Shown here one piece after another: positions 17,203 through 24,604 of a stretch of DNA of 64,000 nt (position 1 is the first letter of the stretch; every line of letters starts with the position of its first letter). The DNA is from Micromonospora tulbaghiae. GTDB taxonomy: Bacteria; Actinomycetota; Actinomycetes; Mycobacteriales; Micromonosporaceae. The notes under the pieces were generated by a model that saw only the letters and a program-made list of their open reading frames with translations, had not been told where the DNA came from and did not search any database. The position numbers and the translations under genes are program-made. The stretch covers positions 372,001-436,000 of the forward strand of contig NZ_FMCQ01000002.1 of assembly GCF_900091605.1 (NCBI RefSeq), read 5' to 3'.

Positions 17203-18473
17203 CCGCCGACGTCGTGGTGGCCGGGGCCGGCGCCGGCGGGCTGGCCTGCGCCTACGCGCTCGGCGCACTCGGGCTGCGGGTCCTGGTGCTCGACCGGCAG
17301 CGCGCCCCCGCGTCGATCGCCAAGGGCGAGATCCTCCAGCCCGAGACGGTACGCATCCTCGACTCCTGGGGCACGCTGGACGCCCTGCGGTCCACCGGCG
17401 CACGCCCGGTCGGTCGGCTGGCCATCCGCGACGCGTACGGCGAGCCGTTGCTCTGCCTGGACTACGCGAGCCTGCCCGGCGCGTACCGGCAGATCCTCTG
17501 CGCCGACTACGGCGACCTGCGCGCGGTCCTGGCCGACCGGCTACCCGCCACCGTGGAGGTCCGGTGGGGCGTGCGGGTGACCGGTGTCCGGCGCGACAGC
17601 GACGGCCGCGTCGGCGGCGTCCGGGCCGTCGTGGACGGCGCCGAGCGCGAGATACCGGCGCCGCTCGTGGTCGCGGCCGACGGCATGTCCTCGCCGCTGC
17701 GCCGGGCGGCCGGGATCGGCGTGGAGCGCCGGGAGTACCCGCACGGCCTGGTCGCCTTCGACGTGGCCGGTGCCGAGGTGGCCGACGAGGTGTCCGCCTA
17801 CCGCACCGGCCGGGGACTCTGCCTGGTCTACCCGCTGCCGGGCGGGCGGTGCCGCCTCTACGTGCAGGTCGCGCCGGGCGAGTTCCGGGGACGGGTCGAC
17901 CTGGACGCGTGGTGCGGACGACTGCTCGCCGACGTCCCGGCGATCAGCCGGCTGGGCCCGGCCGTGCGCGTGAGCCTGCACCGGCGCCAGCTGCTCGCGG
18001 TCTACCGGCTGCGCAGCGCACGACTGGCCGTACCGGGTCTCGCGCTCGCCGGTGAGGCCGCCCACGCGGTGCACCCGATGGCGGCGCAGGGCGTCAACAG
18101 CTCCCTCGGTGACGCCGAGACGCTCGCGGCCTGCCTGGCCGCCGAGGGTGGCGCGCCGGAACCGGCCGCCGTGGACCGGGCGCTGCGGGCCTTCGAGGCG
18201 GCGCGGCGGCCCCGGCTGGACCACGTCGCCACCGTCAGCCACAACGCCTCCCGCATGATCACCGCCGTGTCCGGGCTGCCGAAGCTGCTCGGCGCGCGGA
18301 TGATGCGGCGGACCGCCGCCAACCCCCGGCTGCTCGGGCTCACCGCCGGGAACCTCTCCGGCACCGACGTCCGGCCGCTCTCCGCGGTCGACCGGCTGTA
18401 CCAGCTCGGGCTGCTGGCCGACCGGCACGCGCACACCACGTCCCCGCCGGTCCCGTCGGAAAGTGAGCGATGA
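17199..18473 (+). CDS. FAD-dependent monooxygenase (UbiH/PHBH type)
   Basis: 424 residues. The N-terminal dinucleotide fold is VVVAGAGAGGLACAYALGAL; the second FAD motif LALAGEAAHAVHPMAAQGVN has Glu where GDAAH is usual. A conserved KGEILQPETVRILDSWG segment follows the first fold. The family does hydroxylations, epoxidations and, in related reductases, prenyl double-bond reduction. Immediately after a cyclase without DXDD, a terminal-alkene epoxidase role is attractive: epoxide made here, opened by the cyclase. Reduction of the polyprenyl chain is the main alternative. ATGA overlaps on both sides show tight coupling. Confidence 0.85.
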   Translation: MTADVVVAGAGAGGLACAYALGALGLRVLVLDRQRAPASIAKGEILQPETVRILDSWGTLDALRSTGARPVGRLAIRDAYGEPLLCLDYASLPGAYRQILCADYGDLRAVLADRLPATVEVRWGVRVTGVRRDSDGRVGGVRAVVDGAEREIPAPLVVAADGMSSPLRRAAGIGVERREYPHGLVAFDVAGAEVADEVSAYRTGRGLCLVYPLPGGRCRLYVQVAPGEFRGRVDLDAWCGRLLADVPAISRLGPAVRVSLHRRQLLAVYRLRSARLAVPGLALAGEAAHAVHPMAAQGVNSSLGDAETLAACLAAEGGAPEPAAVDRALRAFEAARRPRLDHVATVSHNASRMITAVSGLPKLLGARMMRRTAANPRLLGLTAGNLSGTDVRPLSAVDRLYQLGLLADRHAHTTSPPVPSESER

Positions 18474-19498
18474 TGACGCCTGCCACCGCCGTCGGGACGC
18501 AACCGCCGGCCGACCTGTCCATGAACGAGACGCCCTACCCGCCGTTACCGGGGGTGCGGCGGGTGGTCGAGGACGCCGCCGCGACGCTCCAGCGCTACCC
18601 GGACCGGCTGTCGTCGGCGCTCGTGGCGGCGCTGTCGGCGCGGCTCGGCGTGGGCCCGGAGGCGATCCTCGTCGGCCCCGGCTCGGCCGGGCTGTGCCAG
18701 CACCTCGTGCAGTCCCTCGGGCCGCGCCCGGACGTCGTCCACCCGGCCCTGTCGTTCGAGGGGTACCCGCTGATCATCGGCAACGCCGGCGCCCGCGCGG
18801 TGCCGGTTCCGATGGACGGGTACGGCCACGACCTGCCCGCGATGGCGGACGCGGTCACCGACCGGACCCGGTGCGTGCTGCTGTGCAATCCCAACAACCC
18901 GACCGGGGCGGCGCTGCGCCGCGACGACGTCGAGGCGTTCCTGGACCGCATCCCGGCCGACGTCCCGGTGATCGTGGACGAGGCGTACCGCGAGTTCGTC
19001 ACCGACCCGCGCTCGCCGGACGGGATGGACCTGTACCGGGCGTACGACAACGTCTGCGTGCTGCGCACGTTCTCCAAGGCGTACGGGCTGGCCGCGCTGC
19101 GCGTCGGGTACGCCGTGGTGCCGCCCCGGCTCACCCGGGCCGCCGCGCTCACCGGGGCGGTGTTCTTCCCGAGCGCCCTCGCCCAGGCGGCGGCGGTGGC
19201 GAGCCTGACGCCGGAGGTGGGCGCGGAACTGTCCCGGCGGTGCGCGGAACTGGTGGCGGCGCGTACCGGCCTGATCGGCGCGTTGCGCGGCCTCGGGCTC
19301 ACCGTGGCGCCCAGCGAGGCCAACTTCGTGTGGCTACCGCTGGGGGAGCGGGCCGTGCCGTTCGCCGAGCGGGCCCGGGAGGCGGGCATCCTGGTGATGG
19401 CGCTACCAGGCGCCGGGGTCCGGATCACCGTCGGCTCCCCGGAGGCCAACGAGCGGCTGTGCGCGTTCGTGCGCGCCGCGCTCGCCGACGGGCTCTGA
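18470..19498 (+). CDS. HisC-like PLP aminotransferase
   Basis: 342 residues of fold-type I, closest in look to histidinol-phosphate aminotransferases. The PLP lysine is Lys203 in LRTFSKAYGLAALRVGY; NPNNPTGAAL (about 139-148) and VDEAYREF (cofactor Asp/Tyr) are present. It is the last gene of the terpenoid operon, starting at ATG 18470 inside the previous stop. A dedicated aminotransferase here suggests the prenylated product carries an alpha-keto acid that is converted into an amino acid, or that an amino sugar is made; operon position favours the first. Its 3' end overlaps the convergent KS-like gene by 96 bp. Confidence 0.9.
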   Translation: MMTPATAVGTQPPADLSMNETPYPPLPGVRRVVEDAAATLQRYPDRLSSALVAALSARLGVGPEAILVGPGSAGLCQHLVQSLGPRPDVVHPALSFEGYPLIIGNAGARAVPVPMDGYGHDLPAMADAVTDRTRCVLLCNPNNPTGAALRRDDVEAFLDRIPADVPVIVDEAYREFVTDPRSPDGMDLYRAYDNVCVLRTFSKAYGLAALRVGYAVVPPRLTRAAALTGAVFFPSALAQAAAVASLTPEVGAELSRRCAELVAARTGLIGALRGLGLTVAPSEANFVWLPLGERAVPFAERAREAGILVMALPGAGVRITVGSPEANERLCAFVRAALADGL

Positions 19499-20446
19499 CC
19501 GTCCGGCCGGCTCCAGCGCGACGACGCTCAGGTAGCCCAGGCCGGGCTCGTAGTCGGCCGCCACCACCGGCCGGGGCCGTGCCGCGTCCCCGGCCAGACG
19601 GTCCAGCAGCGCCCACCAGACACCGGTGGACGGCTGCCGCGGCGGACCGGTCGTCACCGCGCCGCCGCCGGGGCCGGGCCACGCGGCGGCCAGGTCCGCG
19701 CCGAGCACGACCGCGACATCGGTACGTCCGGACGTCAGCTCGCGCACCTCGGCCGCCGCGAGCGCGGTCACGTCGCCGGTGCCGACGTCCGCGTGCTGGC
19801 GCAGCGCGGTCACCCGCGCCCCGCCGCCGAGCTCGATCCGGTCGGGACCGCCGGCCCCACCGTCGCCGCCGGTCGCGCCGTTGTCGCCGGGCCGCGCGGT
19901 GTTGCCGGTTGCGTCGCCGTGCGCGCCGTCGCCGGCGAGCGCGCCGTACAGCATGGCCACGGCCCGGTGGCGGGCCGGTACGGGCACTGCCGCGTCGTAG
20001 GGCAGGACCGCCTGTTCGACGGTGACCAGCAGGGCGCGGCGGCACCCGTACTCGCGGGCGATCCGCAGCCCGGTGAACGCCGCCGCCGAGCCCTGGTCGC
20101 AGAGCGCGAACGACATCGGCGTGCCCGGGCAGACGTGACTGAGATACGCGGCGGTGGCCCGGCCGGGCAGCATGTCGTGCACGGCGAACGCCAGCACCAG
20201 CAGGTCCACCGGCTCGTCCGGCGGCACGACGGCCGGGATCAGCTCGGCGGCCATCTCCCCGTACGACTGCCCGAGCGCTCCCGGCGGCGCGTCGAACAGG
20301 CCGTCGGGCACCCGCCGCCCGTACGGCCGGGTCAGGTCCGTCAGGTACTCGGCGGCACGGCTGCGCAGCCTGGGATCGCCGAGCAGCGCGGCCGGGCCGG
20401 TGACGGTGTGCCGCGCGGCCCGCAGCAGGCGCAGCCCGTCGTCCAT
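19403..20446 (-). CDS. KASIII-related ketosynthase-like protein
   Basis: 347 residues with a weak thiolase-like pattern. A Cys116 sits in MSFALCDQGSAAAFTGLRIA, the position of the nucleophile of KASIII proteins, but no clear His/Asn partners follow, and a Gly/Asp-rich loop interrupts residues 193-225. It lies downstream of a KASIII-type gene by 20 bp with a good GGGAGG ribosome site, so the two may form a heteromeric pair. The last about 32 residues are encoded antisense to the aminotransferase 3' end and may be non-conserved. Function unknown; a partner or scaffold for acyl transfer is the best guess. Confidence 0.65.
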   Translation of the reverse strand: MDDGLRLLRAARHTVTGPAALLGDPRLRSRAAEYLTDLTRPYGRRVPDGLFDAPPGALGQSYGEMAAELIPAVVPPDEPVDLLVLAFAVHDMLPGRATAAYLSHVCPGTPMSFALCDQGSAAAFTGLRIAREYGCRRALLVTVEQAVLPYDAAVPVPARHRAVAMLYGALAGDGAHGDATGNTARPGDNGATGGDGGAGGPDRIELGGGARVTALRQHADVGTGDVTALAAAEVRELTSGRTDVAVVLGADLAAAWPGPGGGAVTTGPPRQPSTGVWWALLDRLAGDAARPRPVVAADYEPGLGYLSVVALEPAGRSEPVGERGAHERAQPLVGLRGADGDPDPGAW

Positions 20447-20466
20447 GGTGGCCTCCCGTACGCCGG

Positions 20467-21405
20467 TCAGTGTTCGAACACCATGGCGGCGAACGTCGCG
20501 CCGTCCCCGGCGCCCACCGCCGCGACCAGGTACCGGTCACCCGGCCGGAGCAGGCCGCGCTCCCGGGCGGTGCGGTAGTTGACGAACGCGTCGGCGCAGA
20601 ACACGTGGCCGGTGTCGGTCACGTTGTCCAGCAGCACCCGGTCCAGCGGCAGCCCGATCAGCCGGCACAGCCGCTTCCAGGTCATCAGGTTGACGTTGTG
20701 CGGCAGCACCAGCCGCAGCTCGGACAGCCCGATCCCGGCCCGGTCCAGCGCCCGGCCGATCACCTCGGCCAGCGCCGGCCGGTACGCCCGCTGGAACCGC
20801 GCCGGGGACTCGCCGCCGGCCACGTCGAACTCGCCCCGCTGGTGGCAGGCGTACGCGAGCAGCCGGTCGCGGCCGCCACCGGCGCTGAGCAGGCAGGCCG
20901 AGGAGCCCTCGCTGAACACCGACGTCTCCGGGATGAACTGGGCGTCACGGGTGAACGCCTTCTCCCCGGTGAGCACCAGCGCGAGCGGCGGGCCGTCCGG
21001 CGTGTCCGGTTCGGACGCGAGCAGCCGCCCGGCCACGTCGATCGCGGCCAGCGCGCTCGCGCAGGACTGCTGGGTGAGCGTGAACGCGAGCGCGTGGCCC
21101 AGCCCGAGCGTGCGGCACACCTCGTGCAGCGGGTTGACCGGATAGGGGGTGACCACCGGGAACGCCCGCCCGTACACCACGAACCGCACCCGCCGCCGCA
21201 GCGTGGACAGCGTGGTGAGGCCGGCCGCCGCGCGCATCAGCAGGTCGGTCAGGGACAGCCCGGGGTCGCGGCGGACCTCGGTCAGGCCGTGGAAGCGGCG
21301 GAACAGGCGGACCTGCATGTCGCTGAGGCCCAGCGGCACGGCCAGGCTCTCGACCGGCACCCGGCGCTGCGGCAGGAACACCGAGACGGCGTCGATCGCC
21401 GTCAT
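20467..21405 (-). CDS. KASIII-like acyltransferase with Cys-His-Asp triad
   Basis: 312 residues of the FabH fold. The nucleophile is Cys115 in LTQQSCASALAAID, the His is His236 in VLPHNVN, but the expected Asn (in GNTS) is Asp264 in NVTDTGHVF. A Cys-His-Asp triad is known, from memory, in CerJ-type KASIII homologues that form esters on natural products rather than C-C bonds. That suggests it transfers an ACP- or CoA-bound acyl group to a hydroxyl, for example on a sugar. Its promoter overlaps a strong palindrome (21419-21441). The stop is 20 bp before the KS-like gene. Confidence 0.82.
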   Translation of the reverse strand: MTAIDAVSVFLPQRRVPVESLAVPLGLSDMQVRLFRRFHGLTEVRRDPGLSLTDLLMRAAAGLTTLSTLRRRVRFVVYGRAFPVVTPYPVNPLHEVCRTLGLGHALAFTLTQQSCASALAAIDVAGRLLASEPDTPDGPPLALVLTGEKAFTRDAQFIPETSVFSEGSSACLLSAGGGRDRLLAYACHQRGEFDVAGGESPARFQRAYRPALAEVIGRALDRAGIGLSELRLVLPHNVNLMTWKRLCRLIGLPLDRVLLDNVTDTGHVFCADAFVNYRTARERGLLRPGDRYLVAAVGAGDGATFAAMVFEH

Positions 21406-21418
21406 GCGCGTACCGTCA

Positions 21419-21455
21419 CGTCACGGATCAGATCAGTGACGCCGATGGATGTCAA
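21419..21455 (-). promoter_or_regulatory. KASIII promoter overlapped by a 23-bp palindrome
   Basis: On the minus strand, TTGACA (21455-21450), 17 bp, TCTGAT (21432-21427) forms a near-ideal promoter. A palindrome at 21419-21441 with arms CGTCACGGATC and GATCAGTGACG around A21430 matches at 10 of 11 pairs and covers the -10. It also lies in front of the divergent glycosyltransferase, so one regulator could control both. Confidence 0.55.
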
Positions 21456-21476
21456 CGCGCGTGCGATCATATCGAC

Positions 21477-22637
21477 GTGGCTCGCTTCCTGTTCGTCGTG
21501 CTGCCGGTGGAGTCCCATCTGCACGCCCCGGTCGCCATCGCCCAGGAACTGGAGGCGGCCGGGCACGAGGTGGCCTGGGTCGGGCCGCGCAGCGACCTGC
21601 ACCCGCTGGTCGGCCCGGACGCCACGCTGTTCCCCACCGGCAAGCGCTACTACCGCCCCGACGGCGCGTCCGGGGCGGCCTCGGTGCGCAGCCTCTGGGA
21701 GGGGCACGTGCTGCCCGCCAACCGCTTCGTCCGCGACGCCGCCGACGCGGCGGTCGAGCGGTACCGGCCGGACGTGGTGGTGGCCGACCAGTACGCGCTC
21801 GCGGGCGCGCTGGCCGCGCACCGCCGCCGGCTGCCGTGGGCGACGTTCTGCGTCGGCATGCTGGAGCTGACGCCGCCGACCGAGGAGATGCCCGAGTTCA
21901 CCGACTGGGTACGCGCCCAGGTCGCCCGGGTGTGGGCGATGACCGACCTGCCGGTGGACGAGACGATCGACCTGCGCTTCTCGCCGTACCTCGTGATCGG
22001 CCTGACCACGACGGCGCTGACCGGCCCGGTGCCGCTTCCGCCGCACTGCGTGCTCACCGGGCCGGCGCTGGGACGGCGGCCGAACGCGCCCGCGTTCGCC
22101 TGGGAGGTGTGGGATCCCGGCCGACGGCATGTGCTCGTCACGGTCGGGACGATGGCCGAGCACCTGGCCGCCGACTTCTACCGGCGGATGACGGCGGCGA
22201 CCGTGCCGCTCGCCGACCGGATCCAGGTGATCCTCACCGCGGGCGCCGGCCTGGTGCCCGACCCGCCGCCGCACGTGCTCGTCGTGCCCCGGGTGCCGGT
22301 GCTGGAGCTGATGCCCCGGCTGGACGCGCTGGTGTCCCACGGCGGGCTGGGCACGGTCTCCGAGGCGCTGGCCCACGGCGTGCCGGTGGTGGTCGCGCCG
22401 ATCCGGCACGACCACCCGGCGGTGGCGCGTCAGGTACGCCGGGCCGGCGCCGGCCGGGAGGTCTCCTTCCACTCGGCGACCCCGGCGGAGCTGACCGCCG
22501 CGCTGAGCGCGGTGCTCGACGAACCGGCGTACCGGACGGGAGCGCGCCGGGTGGGGGAGTCGTTCGCGGCGGCCGGCGGCGCCCGCGCGGCGGCGTCGCA
22601 CCTCGCCGCGTTGGCACGGACGGCTCCCGACGCCTGA
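21477..22637 (+). CDS. GT1-type glycosyltransferase (UGT/CrtX-like)
   Basis: 386 residues of GT-B fold. The N-terminus ARFLFVVLPVESHLHAPVAI and the donor motif DALVSHGGLGTVSEALAHGV followed by PVVVAPIRHDHPAVARQV place it with UDP-glycosyltransferases acting on lipophilic acceptors such as carotenoids and macrolides. It is the third glycosyltransferase of the cluster, divergent from the KASIII gene. GTG 21477 has no Shine-Dalgarno; GATCAT ends six bases before it, so the mRNA may be leaderless. A glycosylated terpenoid is the expected product; sugar and site unknown. Confidence 0.88.
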   Translation: MARFLFVVLPVESHLHAPVAIAQELEAAGHEVAWVGPRSDLHPLVGPDATLFPTGKRYYRPDGASGAASVRSLWEGHVLPANRFVRDAADAAVERYRPDVVVADQYALAGALAAHRRRLPWATFCVGMLELTPPTEEMPEFTDWVRAQVARVWAMTDLPVDETIDLRFSPYLVIGLTTTALTGPVPLPPHCVLTGPALGRRPNAPAFAWEVWDPGRRHVLVTVGTMAEHLAADFYRRMTAATVPLADRIQVILTAGAGLVPDPPPHVLVVPRVPVLELMPRLDALVSHGGLGTVSEALAHGVPVVVAPIRHDHPAVARQVRRAGAGREVSFHSATPAELTAALSAVLDEPAYRTGARRVGESFAAAGGARAAASHLAALARTAPDA

Positions 22638-22648
22638 CGCATCGACCG

Positions 22649-22677
22649 TTGTCCAACCGTCGGGGCCGAACTAGCCT
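22649..22677 (+). promoter_or_regulatory. Promoter of the ABC exporter genes
   Basis: TTGTCC (22649-22654), 17 bp, TAGCCT (22672-22677) within CTAGCCTGA. The same arrangement recurs at 24507-24535, in front of the AMP-ligase, which suggests co-regulation. Confidence 0.55.
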
Positions 22678-22722
22678 GACCTGACGCACCCGCGCAGGCG
22701 TCGTGCCGCACGAGGAGGCTCG

Positions 22723-23700
22723 ATGATCGAGGCCACCGGCCTTCGCAAGTCCTTCCGGGTCGGGCGCGGGCGGGGCGCCACCACAGTCGACGCGGTACGC
22801 GGCGTCGACTTCGCGGTACGGCGCGGCGAGATCGTCGGTTTCCTCGGCCCGAACGGCGCGGGCAAGTCCACCACGCTGCGGATGCTCGCCACGCTGATCC
22901 GGCCCAGCGGGGGAGCGGCCACCATCGCCGGTGTCGACCTGCTGCGCTCACCCGCGCAGGTCCGGCGGCGGATCGGCTTCGTGGCGCAGGCCAGCGGCAC
23001 CTACGACGACTCCACCGCCCGGCGGGACCTGGTGCTCCAGGCCCGGATGCACGGGCTGTCGAAGTCCGTGGCGCAGGAGCTGGCCGTCGGGGCCATCCGC
23101 GCGTTCCAGCTCGACGAGTTCGCCGACCGCAAGATCAAGACGTACTCGGGCGGGCAGCGCCGCCGCCTCGACGTCGCGCTCGGCGTCATCCACTCGCCGC
23201 GGGTCATGTTCCTGGACGAGCCCACCGCCGGGCTCGACCCGCCCAGCCGGGTCCGGATGTGGCAGGAGGTGCGGCGGCTGCGCGAGGAGGGCATGACCAT
23301 CTTCCTCACCACGCACTACCTGGACGAGGCCGACAGCCTCTGCGACCGGATCTCGATCATCGACGCCGGACGGATCGTGGCCGAGGGCACGCCGTCGGAC
23401 CTCAAACGAGAGATCTCCGGCGACGTGGTCGCGATCGACTTCGCCGCCACCGACGTCGCCGACGGCGCCGCCGGGGACCTGCCGGCCGCGACGAAGCTGC
23501 TGGCCGAGGCGCCGTACGTGCACGCGGCCGAGCCGGTCGACGGCACGCTGCGGCTCTACGTCGACAGCGCCGCCACGGCCATCCCGCAGATCATGCGGGC
23601 GCTCTACGACAGGGGCATCGAGCCCGGCGCGATCGAGGCCCGCCGGCCCAGCCTCGACGACGTGTTCCTGGCCAAGACCGGCCGGTCGCTCGCGGAGTGA
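22723..23700 (+). CDS. DrrA-type ABC exporter ATPase
   Basis: 325 residues. Walker A GPNGAGKST, signature YSGGQRRRLD and Walker B VMFLDEPTAGLD are all present, and the C-terminal about 90 residues form the extension typical of DrrA-like drug and antibiotic exporter ATPases (ending SLDDVFLAKTGRSL). It powers efflux with the permease encoded next. GAGGAG precedes ATG 22723. Being inside the cluster, it probably exports the product and gives self-resistance. Confidence 0.95.
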   Translation: MIEATGLRKSFRVGRGRGATTVDAVRGVDFAVRRGEIVGFLGPNGAGKSTTLRMLATLIRPSGGAATIAGVDLLRSPAQVRRRIGFVAQASGTYDDSTARRDLVLQARMHGLSKSVAQELAVGAIRAFQLDEFADRKIKTYSGGQRRRLDVALGVIHSPRVMFLDEPTAGLDPPSRVRMWQEVRRLREEGMTIFLTTHYLDEADSLCDRISIIDAGRIVAEGTPSDLKREISGDVVAIDFAATDVADGAAGDLPAATKLLAEAPYVHAAEPVDGTLRLYVDSAATAIPQIMRALYDRGIEPGAIEARRPSLDDVFLAKTGRSLAE

Positions 23701-23723
23701 CCGGCCGCCGAGAGGAGTACGGC

Positions 23724-24488
23724 GTGAAGCTCGTCCGCGACACCTGGCTGATCTTCCAGCAGGAGGTCGGCCTGATGGTGCGCAACCCGGTGATGGTCGC
23801 GTTCAGCCTGGCCCAGCCGATCACCTACCTGATCCTCTTCGCGCCGTTCCTCAAGGTGGTGATGGTCGACCGGGGCGCCTCGTCGTACGCCGACGCGTAC
23901 CGCATCTACGTACCGGGCCTGTTCGTGGCGATGGGTCTGTTCGGCGGCCTGTTCGCCGGTTACGGGCTGCTCAGCGCGCTGCGCGCGGGCATCATCGACA
24001 GGTGCCGGGTGACGCCGGTGAGCCGTACCGGCCTGCTGCTGGGCCGCGCGCTGATGCATGTGTGCCTCAACGTGGTGCAGGCGGTCGTCGTCACGCTGGT
24101 GGCGCTGCCGTTCGGCCTGCGCGTGCACCTGGCGAACCTGCTGGTGTCGTACGCGCTGCTGTCGGTGATGGTGCTGCTGAGCACCTCGATCTCGTACGAC
24201 ATCGCGTTGCTGGTGCGCAACGAGAACAGCCTCGGCGTGCTGGTGAACACCGTCGGGCAGCCGGTGTCGCTGCTCGCCGGCGTGCTCATCCCGCTCGTGC
24301 TGGCGCCGATGTGGATCCAGCGGGTCGCGGTGTGGAACCCGTTCGCCTGGGCCACCGACGGCATGCGGGCGCTGTTCGCCGGGCAGATCACCCAGACCGT
24401 CGTGTGGCAGGGCGCGCTCATCATGTCCGGGCTGGCCGCCGCCAGTCTGTTCTGGTCGTCGCACCTGTTCAACCGCGACGTCTCATGA
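23724..24488 (+). CDS. DrrB-type ABC-2 exporter permease
   Basis: 254 residues with six predicted membrane segments and the ABC-2 family features (RNPVMVAFSLAQPITYLILF early; LAGVLIPLVLAPMWIQRVAVWNPF near the end). GTG 23724 is chosen for its strong AGAGGAG; GTG 23697, overlapping the ATPase stop, is also in frame but adds only nine residues. It forms the membrane half of the exporter with the preceding ATPase. Confidence 0.93.
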   Translation: MKLVRDTWLIFQQEVGLMVRNPVMVAFSLAQPITYLILFAPFLKVVMVDRGASSYADAYRIYVPGLFVAMGLFGGLFAGYGLLSALRAGIIDRCRVTPVSRTGLLLGRALMHVCLNVVQAVVVTLVALPFGLRVHLANLLVSYALLSVMVLLSTSISYDIALLVRNENSLGVLVNTVGQPVSLLAGVLIPLVLAPMWIQRVAVWNPFAWATDGMRALFAGQITQTVVWQGALIMSGLAAASLFWSSHLFNRDVS

Positions 24489-24506
24489 CCGCGCGTACAT
24501 CGGCCA

Positions 24507-24535
24507 TTGTCTCAGCGTGGCGGGCGCTCTAGCCT
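24507..24535 (+). promoter_or_regulatory. Promoter of the AMP-ligase gene
   Basis: TTGTCT (24507-24512), 17 bp, TAGCCT (24530-24535), again in the context CTAGCCTGA as before the exporter genes. Transcription would start near 24542, leaving a leader of about 60 nt. Confidence 0.55.
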
Positions 24536-24604
24536 GATCGTGTCCCCGCTCGGCGGCCGGTACGGGGCGCGGCCGTGACGCGTGTCAGCTGAGGAGGCGA
24601 CGAG

